DNA of 64,000 nucleotides. Source: Azadirachta indica. Its lineage: Eukaryota; Streptophyta; Magnoliopsida; Sapindales; Meliaceae. The position numbers were made by a program, and so were the translations under genes. Positions 1 through 12,689 of this stretch are shown here, one piece after another. Within the stretch, counting starts at the first letter, position 1. Each line of letters starts with the position of its first letter. The stretch is from NCBI GenBank assembly GCA_022749755.1, contig CM040452.1, positions 15,890,350 to 15,954,349 of the forward strand, read 5' to 3'. The notes under the pieces are model-generated. The model ran no database searches. It saw only the letters and a program-made list of their open reading frames with translations, and was not told the origin of the DNA.

Positions 1-10
1 TCAACGACAT
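1..10 (-). CDS. Class I small heat-shock protein, first codons only (runs off left edge)
   Basis: The first ten bases, read on the minus strand, give ATG-TCG-TTG-A. These are the same bases as the opening codons of the sHSP copy that starts at 9947. The start codon is at 10-8 and the rest of the gene lies outside the window. The upstream 500 bases match the upstream regions of the two sHSP pseudogenes and hold heat-shock elements and a TATA box, which is the main support for the call. Class I sHSPs are cytosolic ATP-independent chaperones of about 17-18 kDa that bind unfolding proteins during heat stress. Whether this copy is intact cannot be judged here. Confidence 0.7.
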
Positions 11-330
11 TTTTGAGTCCGAAAGTATTCGCTAGGTCTTACCGAAAGCGTCTAACTGTACGATTGCCCGCTTCTTCAACTTGGTTATGCTAAGCAAAAA
101 CAAGTGTCTACACATATATAGCAGGTCCAGGGGATTTCTAGTAATTTCATGGACAATCCACAATCGGGAATACTCGGCTCTAGGGCATTCGCGAAGTATG
201 AAACTTCGTGAGCTTGCTAGAAGGCTCTGGATTTGTAGGCTTGCTAGAAGGCTCTGGGTTATAGTCTTTACGGGCTTTCAAACCCAAGCTGTTGTCATAG
301 GGAATGAGAGCGGCCCAGCCTTAAATCGGT
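11..330 (-). promoter_or_regulatory. Heat-shock promoter of the left-edge sHSP gene
   Basis: Reading away from the start codon there is a TATA-like run at 113-122 (minus-strand TATATATG), then heat-shock element modules GAAacTTC at 200-207 and AGAAGGCTCT near 219-228, with another copy of the GCTAGAAGGCTCTGG module just downstream. Inverted GAA/TTC blocks are the known binding sites of heat-shock factors. The same arrangement is found upstream of both sHSP pseudogenes. Stress induction is inferred. Confidence 0.65.
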
Positions 331-960
331 CAATCAAAAGGGTTCTTTCATTTTTTATATTTTGTTGTTTTTCACTGAACATGTCGTGGCCCGTCTTATT
401 TTTATGGATGACACGGCGTCTTTGTATATTGGGTTGGCGACAAGTGACGTGTTCGTTCGTGCACGAACGAACACGTCAAATTGGTATATGACTTAATTTG
501 GCATACTCTTCTTGTCACAATTTACCTTAATTTGTAAATTTCATCCTATTGACAATTATTAACTCAAGACATAAATAAAATAGGATGGGAAAGAAATTGT
601 GCATTTCATTAAGCAATCAATTGAAAACGGGTTATGCATTGTTTTCGATAATAATGTCTGAACAAGAAGCCACCTATTTATGGGGTTGGAAGGTGGTTGT
701 CTGTCTCATCAACTATCAAATAATACGTAACAATCAAGTGAGTTGCACGCAAGAAGAACAAAATGAAGAGATATGGATTATTTATGCCGATCACACTCTG
801 CAGGCCAACGCGTGTAGGATACATAGGGAGATCAAATGGATCATTTGAGGTGGCGAATTAATATCCATTCTATCAAGCCGTTTACAACACCTTCCCCATT
901 ATAAAATAAGAAAAACTGTAAGAAAACTAGCTGTGACAAATATCAAACTATAAAATACAA

Positions 961-2652
961 TTAGAATGAACTGATTAATTTCACCAACTCATTCAAGGAA
1001 TTGTAGGAAGAACCACCTTTCCCTATACAAAGTTCAGTCTTCTCCTTCAAATCCTTAGCCCTCTGCCTCATCTCCATCCCTTTTTTATCCACCATTAATC
1101 TTCTCACTGCTCTTTCTACTTCCCCTCTCTGCACCTCATTCTCCAGCTCCAGTCCCACTTTCCACACGTGACTCAAGTACCTTGCATTCACCTTCTGGTC
1201 TCCAGAATTTGGTCTGCAAATCATTGGAACTCCTTCACTTATGCTTTCCAGAATGGAATTCCAACCACAGTGGCTCCAAAACCCTCCCACTGAGCCATGC
1301 GCTAACACTTCTTTCTGGGGTGCCCATTTCACAATGCACCCTCTTTCTCCAATACTTTCATTGAATCCTTCAGGCAATGACTCCAGCCAATCTGAACCAC
1401 ACACTGAGCCAGGTCGAACCACCCATAGGAAAGGCTGTTTACTATTGGCCAGGCCCCACGCCATTTCAGCTAGCTCACTCTCATCTATTAGAGTTAAGCT
1501 TCCCAGGCTTACATATATAACTGAATTCTTAGTCTGCTTGTCAAGCCATGTAATGCAACTGACGTCCTCTTTTAACAAGCTACTAGATAAGGCTGGAGCA
1601 AATTTATATAGAGGGCCGATAGAAAAGAGTGGAACTTGGCAACGCTGTTCGATCTTTGCCAATGATGGTTGCTCAAGGAAGTCCATAGTATTGAAAATAA
1701 CAGCCGAAGAGCTTCTGATATGGCTTGCGTTATCCAACAGCTGCGACATTGTTTCCAATGACCCGAATTTGGACAAAGGTAGGTCCTTAAATCTTAGGGG
1801 ATGAAAATCAGGCACTGTGTCCTCTGATTCAAGACCTATAATCCCAAAACATTGTTAGCAATATGATCTGCTTCAAAAAGAAGTAAAGAATGAGCAAATG
1901 ATTATTCATGGGGTCCACACCGACATTTTTTTGGCTATAGTCTATAGAATACTTTGCCCAGCAGTCCAATATCAAGACTTCCAGGCCTATTATTTGAAAA
2001 CAAAGATTTCGTTTATTACAAGAGAGGTTAGGACTAGAGAGAGGCAGATTTCAGAAACTAAGCTCGGAAAACATTTTTCTGATGATGTGATCCTGAGAAT
2101 TTCTAAATTAAAGAGTCCGGTATAAATATCTTCTTACGAGGAAACAAACATGAGCGTACCTTTCAAGGATAGATTACCTCCATCCTTGAATTGGAGCAAC
2201 GCACTCCGTGAAATGAAGAAATTTGCACTAGCAGGGCGCAGGATGATGCTGGGAAGTTCCAGTCGATTAGCAACTGATTCAGCAAAATACATGATTTCGT
2301 CGTAGATGATGCAGGATATCATTTCATCTTGTGCCTTGAGTTGCTCCATAAACTGAGCCAAACATTCTTGAAAAGTTATTTTGCAATTGTCATTGAGACG
2401 CAAAATTACGGCAATTTCATCTCCAGAGGAATATTGGCACTCATTTAAGCCATCTGGGATGAGCAGGAAATAGAAATTAGGGTGATTTGAAGGATTAATG
2501 GAATTAGATTTGGACCATTTGGTGTGTGCAACGGTGATGGAGAAGCCATTTGAATAAAGAACTGTTCCTAGCTGAAGCATTGGGTTAATGTGTCCCTGGA
2601 ATGGACATGTTACCAGCACCACTCGGCATCGTCTCTTCCGTTGCTTTTCCAT
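961..2652 (-). CDS. UGT76-type UDP-glycosyltransferase, copy A (2 exons)
   Basis: Transfers sugar from UDP-glucose to small acceptors such as hormones or specialised metabolites in the cytosol; the acceptor cannot be read from sequence. Exon 1 is 2652-2178 and exon 2 is 1835-961, with a GT-AG intron of phase 1; the joined product is 449 aa. The N-terminus carries the GHINPML block with the catalytic His, and [15 protein letters not shown] holds the usual Asp. The PSPG sugar-donor box is complete in exon 2: it starts [12 protein letters not shown], includes SHCGWNS (family consensus THCGWNS) and ends GDQ. The length and the intron position after about one third of the protein fit the UGT76 clade. 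The start is the only ATG upstream of the conserved block. No inactivating change is seen. It lies upstream of the left-edge sHSP gene and is paralogous to the gene at 18422-20055. Confidence 0.88.
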
Positions 2653-3912
2653 CTCTTTGTGTCACTGTTAATAGAATTGAAGCGCTTGTTTTAGATGCCA
2701 CCACGAGTCCATGAATGCGGATAAGTCTGACTCTGACTGACACAAGTAGATGTATAACTGTGATGGTTTACGTTTTCTACTTGATTATACGACATGTGTA
2801 GCTGAGTTGGATTATACGGAATGCTATTAACTAGTAATTTTTTAAGACAAGTATGACATTGACACTAGATAGTGGTGGTTTTGGTGTTATTCCAACAATA
2901 ATTTCGCCAGAAGAGTAGAGACTTCGAGTTTATTTGTCATTGACGATGTTGAACATCTTTGCCGGAAGTCAAATAATGAATGAAATGAAACGGTTGTCTG
3001 TATGTGCCTAATTACGAGTATCCACTCGTGATTTTTAACGATGGATATTTGTTCGATATTTTCGTATTTTAAAATTTAAATACACTATATCCTAATTCTT
3101 TGATAATTATATATATTATAACAGATATTTATTATTTATTTATGTTTTTGGTATAAATTCCGTTTCAATTACCCACTACGTTTATATAGTGAAATAATTA
3201 TGTATTTATTAGTTATAAATTTATATATAGTTTAATGATCAATTTATGATAGTATTAATTTGTGATTTAATGGTGATTTAGATTTTAAAATTGTTCTAAG
3301 GTTCTACACAACTAGAACATCCTTTTAGAACCAAACTATTCTATCTAGGTTAGATATTCAACATAGAGCTTAATTTGCACTATAACATTATCATAAAACG
3401 CACGATATTCTTTAAGTCTATTGCTTTAATACATCTTGAGTATTTTATAAAAATTGTGTACTTTTTTTTTTTTATTCAAGCATCCATAAAAATTAAAAAT
3501 TAACTTCAACAGTACTGATATATGTCATAAGTAATGGTATGTGGTTAAGGTTTTTTGTTCTAACATTTTTGGTATTATTTGCATGCATGCAGTAACATTT
3601 TACTTAACAAAATTAACTCACCCACCATATTTAAAGGTAAAAAATCAAGTTTCTCAATTTTAAAAAACATGATATAACCATTTATTCCCGAATCACATAT
3701 TGGAACTCTTATGTAAAGTCAATCGGGAGCTTAAAGAGAAACCAAAAAATTTGTTTTAATTTCCAAATAAATCTTTTACTATGGATAGAAAAAAGTTTGT
3801 AGGGAAACAAATTAACGTGAATCAATATGAAGTCACTATTTTTATAAAAAGGCTTCATCTTTTACTCCATTAACAAGCTCTTGAATGCCGATTATTTACC
3901 GACAATTTTTTA
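2653..3912. other. AT-rich intergenic sequence upstream of UGT copy A
   Basis: This is the 5' flank of UGT copy A and the left flank of the copia element. I see no convincing coding stretch and no strong promoter motif. Poly-T and AT-rich tracts are frequent, for example near 3460-3475. Confidence 0.5.
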
Positions 3913-4192
3913 TGATATAATGGGTAGTTTATTTCCTATTTTTAAGAAATAATGGTCATGTTCTTTAATGCTTCATTAGTTTAGGAAAACATGTTTAGCG
4001 GTTTTTTCAATACTGTATTTTTTTAGCATTATCGATGCAAGTTTTGTTACGGTAATCATGGGTAGATATGATCATGGGTAACTTTATTTGTCTATGTAAG
4101 GATTGATGTAATTGAATTATTTTATCGAAGTAAATTTTGTTTTTTACCCTTGCATTGTTCATTTGCCATTATTAAGACTAAATTTTTCTACG
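3913..4192 (+). repeat. 5' LTR of copia copy A
   Basis: Begins TGATATAATGGG and ends near TTTTTCTACG, just before the primer-binding site. It matches the right LTR but with several small deletions and substitutions, including loss of about 5 bases near the start. Confidence 0.82.
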
Positions 4193-4289
4193 TTTGGTAT
4201 CAGAGCCAGGTTGGTAGAAAAGTGAGATAGAGAGAGTGCTACAGCAATATTTCTCCTGTTATTCACTTTTGTTGCAGTAGTAATTATCT

Positions 4290-5173
4290 ATGGCTTTTGA
4301 CGCCATTCAGCGCCATGATGGTCATTACGATCATTGGATTATGTTGATGGAAAACTTTTTACGATCAAAGGAGTCTTGGCGGATTATTGAATTGGGTGTA
4401 GTTGAACCAAACGAAGGAGTTGTTTTGGCAGCAGCACAAAGGGCAAAAATTGAAACACAAAAGTTGAAGGATTTAAAGGCAAAGAGTTATCTTTTCCAAG
4501 TAATTGATTGTTCAATCTTGGAAACAATTCTTTGCAAAGATACCTCCAAGCAAATATGGGATTCCATAAAGAAGAAATGTCAAGGAACAGCAAGCGCAAA
4601 AAGAATGCAGCTTCAAGCACTTCGTGGTGATTTCGAAACTTTACACATGAAATCGGGCGAATCAGTTTCTGATTATTTCTCAAGAACATTGGTATAATCG
4701 CCAATAAGATGAGAATCCATGGCAAAAAGCTGAAAGATGTCACCGTAATTGAAAAGATTCTTCGATCAATGATGGCAAAATTCAATTTTGTCACTTGTTC
4801 AATCGAGGAATCTAACGACATTTATCAACTATCAATTGATGAATTACATAGTTCATTAATAGGCCATGAGCGAATATTAAATGCACAAGACAATGAAGAG
4901 TAAGCATTGCAAGCAGCAGCTGATTCAAGAGAAGCGGGTCGTGGCAAAGGAAACTGGACAGGCAAGAATGCAAGCCACAAATCTGAGGAGAACCAAGCTT
5001 TTGGAAATCCAAAAAAATGGAAGGGTTGTGATAATCAGCGTTCAACAGACTCTAAGTCTAAGGCAGACAAATCGCACATTGAATGCTTTCGATATCATAG
5101 ATATAGGCATTATCGTTCTGAATGTCGTACTAATTTAAACAAAGATCGCGGTGAAAGGTCTAACTTTGCATAG
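4290..5173 (+). pseudogene. Copia A gag remnant
   Basis: Starts with an ATG at 4290. The 4290-4697 reading frame is a UBN2/DUF4219-type retrotransposon gag, with a WIMLMENFL-like block and the conserved IWDSIKKKCQG region. A stop and frame changes near 4697-4709 and 4903 split it into at least three pieces. The nucleocapsid zinc knuckle near 5080-5140 is degenerate: the expected CX2CX4HX4C spacing survives only partly, with the second Cys lost. Not translatable as one protein. Confidence 0.8.
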
Positions 5174-5255
5174 AAAGATGAGAAAGAAGAGGAAGCCACT
5201 GTGTTAATGGTGTGCCATCAAAAAGAAGAAACCCACCAAAATTTATGGCAACCAC

Positions 5256-8200
5256 ATGTGCAGAGATAAAGCTGCATTTTCTGATTTGGATGAATCTTTC
5301 CGCAATATCGTGAAGTTTGGAGATAATTCTACAATCACTGTCATGGGAAAAGGGAAGGTAAAAATCCAAACAAAGAATAAGCGTAGTCAAGTTGTCTCTA
5401 ATGTTCTTTATGTTCCAGATTTTAAATCAAATCTACTCAGTGTGGGTCAACTTCAAGAGAAAGGGTATGCAGAATTCAGGGTTCCAAGCTGGGATTGATT
5501 GCTAAAGTTAGCATAATAATAAATCGCATGTTTCCTTTATATCTTCAAAATGCTAGCATTCCTGCTTCTCAGCAAAATTGAAAGATCCAGCTTGGCTATA
5601 TCATCTTCGATATGGGCACCTACATTTTGGGGGTTTAAAGACTTTACAGCAGAAGAAAATGGTGTCAGGTCTTCCACAATTTGCATCTCCCTCTAAAATT
5701 TGAGAAGATTGTGTTGTTAACAAACAACATCGCAATTGCTTTCCAAAAGGAAAATCTTGGAGAGCAAAGAAAGCGTTAGAACTAGTTCATTTTGATCTAT
5801 GCGGGCCCATAAGTCCCATGTCTAATGAAGGTAAACGGTATTTCATTACGTTCGTTGATGATTATAGTCGGAAGACTTGGGTTCATTTCGTGCAGGAAAA
5901 ATCAGAAGCTTTTACAACTTTTAAGAATTTCAAAGCAGTAGCTGAGAAAGAAGCTGGTAGTCTTATAAAAGTTCTTCGTATTGATCGTGGTGGGGAATAC
6001 AACTCACAAGAATTTGCAGATTTTTGTGAGATGCATGGAATCAAGAGGTAACTTACGGCAGCTTACACGCCTCAACAAAATGGTGTCTGTGAAAGGAAAA
6101 ATCGCACAATTCTAAACATAATGTGGAGCCTTTTAGAAGGAAGCGGCATTTCAAAAAGTTTTTGGCCTGAAGCAGTTAACTGGAGTATTCATATTTGGAA
6201 TAGAAGTCCCATTCTTGCTGTTTAAAATATGACTTCAGAAGAACCTTGGAGCGAATGAAGACCAGCAGTAGATTATTTCAGAATTTTTGGGTGTATTGCT
6301 TATGCCCATATTCTAGATGAGAAGAAGAAGAAGATGGATGAAAAAGGGGAAAAATGTATTTTCTTTGGTGTTAGTGATCAGTTAAAAGCCTACAGGCTAT
6401 ATAATCCTAACACTAAGAAAATCATTATCAGCGGCGATGTCATTTTTGATGAAGAAAAGACGTGGGCATGGAATGAAGATATTACTAGATGGGAAATTCA
6501 AGCAGATTTTGGCGATGAAAATGATGGGATAGTGCAACAGGTTTCAGAAAACGAGCAACAAGTTTCACAGCAGCTCAAAATCCAATTCCAACAGCTCAAC
6601 AAAGCCCGATTGAAGCAGATAGACGAGAAGATACTGCGAGCAGCTCACGACCGTTACACATCAGAAGAAGACAAGTATGGATACTAGATTATGAAGTACC
6701 TGGAGTTGATCAATCTGAAAACCCACTCACATATTTTGCTTTTTTCTCATATCGTGATTCTTCAGTTTTAAAGATGCTGTCAAGGAATTAAAATGGCAGA
6801 AGGCAAAGGATGATGAAATTGCAGCTATTAAAAGAACACTTGGGAATTAACAGATCTTCCAAAAGGAAATAAAACAATTTGTGTCAAGTGAGTTTACAAG
6901 ACAAAGATAAAGGAGAACGATGAAGCTGACAAATATAAGGCACGACTTGTAGCTAAAGGCTATAAGCAAGAATTTGGTGTTGGTTACAGAGAAGTTTTTG
7001 CTCCAGTTGTCAGACATGACACAATTAGACTGGTGATTGCAATGGCAACACAAAACTCATGGCCTATTTTTCAGTTAGATGTGAAATCAGCGTTTCTGCA
7101 TGAAGAATTGTAGGAACAGGTATTTGTTGATCAACCCTCCGGTTGTGTGAAGTTTGGTAATGAACATAAAGTTTATAAGCTGAAAAAGGCTTTGTATGGC
7201 CTAAAACAAGCACCGAGAGCTTGGTACACCCTCTATAGATGCTTATTTTTTAAAAGAAGGATTCCACAAATACCTATATGAGCACACACTTTATATTAAA
7301 ATTGATGATGAAGGAAAAATTATTATTGTGTGCTCATATGTAGGTGATCTTATTTATGTTGGAAATGATAAGGCCATGCTTGAATGTTTTAAATAGTCTA
7401 CGATGATGGAGTTTGATATGTCTGATCTTGGTGTGATGCATTATTTTCTTGGCATTGAAGTGGTGCAATCTTCTACGGGAATTTTTATTTCTCAAAATAA
7501 ATATGTGCGAGAAATTTTAGATAGGTTCCAGATGAAGAATTGTAATTCTCTTAGTACGCCAATAGAGATGGGTTTGAAGCTTGTGAAAGATCCAGCAGGA
7601 AAGAAAGTTGACAGCATGCTTTATAAGCAGATGATAGGGAATTTAATGTATTTAATCGCAACTCGCCCAGATATTATGCATGCTATTGCTTGAATTAGCA
7701 GGTACATGGAAAATCTAAAGGAGTTGCATCTTTTAGCTGCCAAAAGAATTTTTAGATACTTGTAGGGAACAATTGATTTTGGATTGTTTTACAAGCCAGG
7801 AGAAAAGTCAGATTTAATTGGGTTCACAGACAATGATTATACTGGAGATCTTGATGACAGAGAGCACTTTTGGTTATGTTTTTTATATAATGGGTTCAGG
7901 AGCTGTTTCATGGTCATCAAAGAAGCAGCCTATTGTGACTTTATCAACTGCTGAAGCCGAATACGTAGCTGCAACATCTTGTGTTTGTCAAGCTATTTGG
8001 TTGAGAAAGATTCTTGAAGAACTTTATTTCAAGCAGGAAGGGCCTAATTTCTTTTTCCGTGATAATTCCTGTTCTATATGAACAAAGTAAGCATATAGAT
8101 GAGAGGTATCACTTCTTGCGTAATTTGGTAGAGGATGGGGCAATTGATCTTACTTACTACAAGAGTGAAGATCAGGTTGCTGATATATTTACCAAGCCCC

Positions 8201-8260
8201 TCAAATTGGCAGTATTCTTGAGGCTCAGGAAGCTCCTTCGTGTTTGTAATTGGAAGAATT
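5256..8260 (+). pseudogene. Copia A pol remnant (protease, integrase, RT, RNase H)
   Basis: Fragments in order: the protease/pre-integrase junction with VLYVPDFKSNLLSVGQL (5400-5450); the integrase core at 5818-6051 with FVDDYSRKTW and LRIDRGGEY (two of the catalytic acidic positions kept); RT with the [11 protein letters not shown] block near 7195-7225; and RNase H/C-terminal blocks STAEAEYVAA and ADIFTKPLK (7945-8205). The RT active-site box reads YVGDL near 7337-7351 instead of YVDDL, so a catalytic Asp is lost. Many stops and frameshifts break the frame. The element is dead by several independent lesions. Confidence 0.85.
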
Positions 8261-8336
8261 CAATTTTGAGGAAGCGTGTTTCTTATTTTTTTTTCTTTAA
8301 ACTGATGTTTGAAAACATTCAGTTTAAGGGAGGGAA

Positions 8337-8632
8337 TGTTATAATTTAATGGGTAGTTTATTTCCTATTTTTAAGAAACAATGGGCATGTTCTTTACATT
8401 AGTTTAGGAAAACATGTTTAGTGGTTATTTTAATATTGCATTTTTTTAGCATTAGTGGCGCATGTTTTGTCATGGCAATCATGGATAGTAATGGGTAGTT
8501 ACACATATGATCATGGGTAACTTTATTTGCCTATGTAAGGATTGATGTAATTGAATTATTTTATCAAAGTAAATTGTATTTCTTATTTTACATTGTTCAT
8601 TTGCCATCATTCTTAGTAAATTTTTCTAAACA
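8337..8632 (+). repeat. 3' LTR of copia copy A
   Basis: Starts TGTTATAATTT directly after the purine tract and ends TTTTTCTAAACA. It carries bases missing from the 5' LTR, for example the TAGTAATGGGTAGTTACA stretch near 8485-8505. Confidence 0.82.
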
Positions 8633-9459
8633 ATTTACTTTCACAATTATGAGATACAACATCAGGGTCAAGGCAGTTACATATAACCAAGAAAACTTGA
8701 GAAAGCTTATGAAAAGAAGACACCTCTTTCTACAATTTTGACCCCTTTCTCTCTTCAGTAAAGGACTTCATTATTATATAAAGTAAAGAACATGTTTAAT
8801 AATCGAACAGAGAGAACCTCATACAAGACTACCTAGATTATAGAAAATGAAATTCTGTTATTGGTCAGAGCTGCCTTCGCCGAACCCTGCGTAGATTTAG
8901 CGTCATTTCTGGCGAGCTTCATATCATCCAGGAATTTTTGCAATCCAGTATTACTAAAGAACGGCCTCATTAAATATCATGTTGGCGGCAATGTACGAAG
9001 GTAAGATTTGTTTGGACAGGAATGTTTTCTTTCATGGAAGTCAATATTTTTTCATAAACCTTTCTGCAGCACTAATTGAAGCAAGAGCCGTTATTTAGCT
9101 TGGAACCCCCTGATACTTAATTTCTTGGAGACGTACGGCCGGTACTATGTTGGAGTTTATTGTCAAATATACATCCGTATTTTGGATACTTGATAAGGTT
9201 ACAAATCTGAGGGCGGCTTAAGATCCTACACATGCATCCGCATCCGATGGCTTCATATTGAGGCTTTGCCTAAAAACTTTTAAATTTTTGTGCAAAAGCC
9301 ACATTAAAGGAAATCCATTTCATTATTACATTAAAATTATACACCTTTCATAAAGACGCAGTGTATATTATCTCAGACCATCACAATATTACATCACAAT
9401 ATGATATAATTGTTTTATAATTAATTATGAAAGAAGGAAGATAGAGACCAGATATTCGT

Positions 9460-9947
9460 TCAACCAGAGACTTCAATAGCCTTGACATCAGGCTTCTTCA
9501 CTTCTACCTTTGGAACTATAACAGTAAGAACTCCATTCGCCATTGGAGCCTTAATCTGGTCCTTTTTCACATTCTCTGGCAGCCTAAACCTCCTTGAGAA
9601 CATACCACTACTGCGCTCGACGTGATGCCAGGTATCGTTCTTGTCTCCCTTCTCAGTATTCCTCTGTCCGCCAATTTGAAACACCCTGTTATCTTCAATC
9701 TCTACCTTCACTTCCTCTTTCTTCAGTCCCGGAAGATCGGCCTTGAAAACGTAAGCTTCAGGGGTTTCTTTCCAGTCTACGCAGGCATTCACAAAAGCAG
9801 AGGTTTCTTAAGGGAACTGAAAGGAAAGTGAAGATAAAGAAGAAGGGAAAGAAAAGTCCCTGAATGGATCCCAAACATCAAGAGAAAATGGATCAAAGAC
9901 GCTGCTAAACTGCGTCGGTTTCCGAAGAAGCTTGGAATCAACGACAT
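9460..9947 (-). pseudogene. Class I small heat-shock protein pseudogene A
   Basis: The ATG at 9947 opens the typical class I sHSP N-terminus ([12 protein letters not shown]). A 1-base frameshift follows straight after that block, and in-frame TAA interrupts the linker where the family has an Arg codon (about 9810). From there to the TGA at 9462-9460 the alpha-crystallin domain is almost complete: [20 protein letters not shown], then [14 protein letters not shown] and the strand [12 protein letters not shown] functional copy would be about 155-160 aa. A shorter protein starting in the body would lack the N-terminal arm needed for oligomer assembly. Single exon, as usual for class I sHSPs. Confidence 0.85.
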
Positions 9948-10450
9948 TTTTTCTCACTCTGTTTGATTAACTGTTGATGCTGATGATTGCCTGCTTGAAC
10001 TTGCTAATATGAAGCATGAACAAGTGTTGGGTAATATTTAAGAAGCGCAAGACATTTCTAGTAATTTCGCGGGCAATCGAAATCGTTTTAGTTTTGGTTA
10101 ACGAAGGTTCTAAATTCTCCGAGTTATAATCTCGGGTTAACTAGAACGCTTTGGATGTCGGTTGTGTTGGGCTGTCAAGCCCAAGCTTTATTACATACAA
10201 CGGGAAACAAGGAGAGGCCCAGCGTTAAGTCGGTCAAATGAAGTTCTATGTTTTAATTTTTTTTTTTTTACATATATATATATATATATATTGTTATCAC
10301 TTCACTCATCGGGGTCACAACATGTTGTCTCAGTATTATTTTTTCTGGATGACAAGGCGTCTTTATTTATTGGATTGGACGACTGGATTCAAATATGATA
10401 TTGTGTTGGAAGTGATTTTAGGAAACTCTCTCGTAGAAAAGAGTACCCTC
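9948..10450 (-). promoter_or_regulatory. Relic heat-shock promoter of sHSP pseudogene A
   Basis: Retains a heat-shock element GAAGGTTC at 10103-10110 followed by TTCT at 10115, but the TATATATA box seen in the other two copies is degraded to AATATTTAAG (10031-10040). A (TA)n tract occurs at 10274-10291. Promoter function is doubtful. Confidence 0.5.
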
Positions 10451-10558
10451 CACCACTCTGTTTAAACGTTCTCCATCTGCAGCATTGAAATTATTTTTGT
10501 AACAAATTGCCGAAATTTCTTGCTATTAATGTTTTCTAGTTTTCAAGCAGTTATTGGA

Positions 10559-10828
10559 GGATAAGGATCCTCTCCTTATGTCTCCGGGGCTTCTGAGGAT
10601 ACAGTGACGCATGGCAAAGAGAAAAATTAAGAGTTGGAGATTATATTATACAAATTTAACTATTTAATTTAAAAACCTGCCATATAAAAAATTATCATAT
10701 TAAATAGTTAAAAAAAAAATCTAAATTACCTATTTTCGTTATCTCCAAATTTAACATCCATCTATCTTTTTCTCCCTTCATCGACGGCCGCTTCTCTTCC
10801 TCCCTCCTCATTTTCCTTTGCCAAGAAT
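10559..10828 (+). repeat. Left terminal inverted repeat of the 4.2-kb transposon
   Basis: About 270 bases beginning GGATAAGGATCCTCTCC and ending around TTTGCCAAGAA. It pairs with 14542-14795 in inverted orientation, with scattered substitutions and small indels. Confidence 0.8.
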
Positions 10829-12689
10829 CCACCACTCAACAACTTTAAGCCAAAGTTGAAATAAAAATTATATATATAGTATAAGTATGGGTGACAATTT
10901 TAGACCTAATCCGCGAACACGATACTAAACTGACATAAAAATTTCAAATTTGAATTGAGATCAGTCAACACGATTAATAATCGTGTTAGATTCTGTCATC
11001 TATTTATTAATCGGGTTGTGTACGGGTTGGACTTTCTCAACTCACTAATCAATTTAATAACATGATTAATATTCGGGTAATTAGGTCATGTCAACTTGCC
11101 AACCCGTTTAATGACACGATTATTATTCAAGTAATCGAATCGCGTCAATCGCCAATTTATTTAATCACCTATTTTATTAATCGAATTGTATGTGAATTTT
11201 ACCTTTTCAACCCGCCAACGTGTTTAATGATACGATCATTATTTGGATAATTAAGTCGTGTCAACTTGCCAACTCGTTTAATGATACGGTTATTATTCAA
11301 ATAATTGGGTCATGTCAACCAATTAAACCATTTAATGATATAGTTAATATTTTAAAAAAATTTGTGACTATTAAGATTCGAATCCAAATCTTCAAAGTTA
11401 TAATGTGGCTTAAGTATATAGTACACTTATATGGTAAAGTGTATCATTTAATTTTCAAACTAAAGTGTATCAACATAAATACCTTAAGGCATATTGCTGC
11501 AATAATGTATTTACTTTTTATTATAATTGGAGGCTAATTATTTTAAGAAAAAAGTGAAGATAAATTAATTAAATTAATACTTTTCATTTTGATAAAAATT
11601 TTGACATTATCTTAATTAATATATGATAAAAAACTTATTATAAATTAAATCTATTGTAACACAATTTGAATATTTGCATATATATAGTAATTTAAGTCTA
11701 TTGGTAAATAATTTATACTTTGTACATTGATAAATGATAATAGAGGTGACGTATTAGTTAATTAGCATGTTATTTTTCTAAAACTTTCAAATTTAATTGC
11801 TAACACTTATTAATTAATAATATTAATGTATGACTATTACATTAATAAGATTATGAAAATTAATAACTATTTAATATGTTATAAAAAATAATAATTGTGT
11901 CAAAATGGTTATATTAAATATTTATAAGTATGTGAGACTCAAAAATTAAATTTTCAACTACTAAATTAACTTAATCAATAAATAAATATACATACACCAT
12001 GTTATATACTATATACATTAGATGAATGATTAAATGAATAATGATTCCAAAAATTTAAAACAATAGTGAGAACAAAATTATCTAATTAAAAATAAATCTA
12101 AATCAAAAAATGAAAAGAAAAAATTTATTTAAACTTTTTGTAAGAAATAATGCAAAAAAATATAAAAATAAAGAACTAATTTTTATTAAAACTATAATTA
12201 TTTTTATTTTTAAGAATAATAATTGAATAATATGTTTTTAGATAATAAAAGTTTACAAAAAAATCTTATCCATAATCAAGTTTTATAAAACTTCATGTTC
12301 ATAAATAGTTTTTACAAGAAATTTAAATTTTTTCTATTTTCTTCTTTGATTTTATTGTAAAAATTAAAATAAAAAAGAAAAGAAATAAATGCATTACATT
12401 ATGTTTTTAATTTTTTAATTTTTTTATTGTTAGTAATTTTTTAATTTGAAAATACTTTTCATTAAATAATTTTATTTTAAGTACTTGTAATAATTTAGCA
12501 TTCACAATTTAAAATAATTATATGTAAAATAAGTAACATTATAATATAAGAAAAACTTAAAATATGATATAAATAAATAATGTTTTCACAATTTAAATAA
12601 AAATATAGTTGTAACTCAATAGTTAAAATTGTATTAAACTAAGCTCTTGGATTCGATTATCTACATTACAATTTTTTTATTTAAATTAA

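Larger units (their letters stand above)
3913..8632 (+). mobile_element. Degraded Ty1/copia LTR retrotransposon (copy A)
   Basis: Two related terminal repeats (3913-4192 and 8337-8632) flank gag-protease-integrase-RT-RNase H fragments, the domain order of Ty1/copia. A primer-binding site TGGTATCAGAGCC (4195-4207), complementary to initiator tRNA-Met, follows the left LTR. The purine tract AAGGGAGGGA (8326-8335) precedes the right LTR. Flanking pentamers TTTTA (3908-3912) and ATTTA (8633-8637) may be a decayed target-site duplication. Many frameshifts, stops and LTR differences show an old, inactive copy. Confidence 0.92.
8640..10450. repeat. Segmental duplication, copy 1 (sHSP pseudogene A with both flanks)
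   Basis: Matches 15100-17760 in order and orientation: a shared block around AACTTGAGAAAGCTTATGA (8692 and 15175), the CTGTTATTGGT block (8853, 15632), a TTCATATCATCMAGGWATTTTTGCAATC block, the sHSP body, the heat-shock promoter, and the distal GGATGACA...TTATTTATTGGA block (10347, 17646). The sHSP-promoter half also matches 1-450. This is a duplicated chromosomal block, not a single gene copy. Confidence 0.8.

Noticed and set aside
11062..11537. Two open frames in the transposon interior
   Set aside because: They translate the tandem repeat phrases; composition follows the repeat, with no protein similarity.
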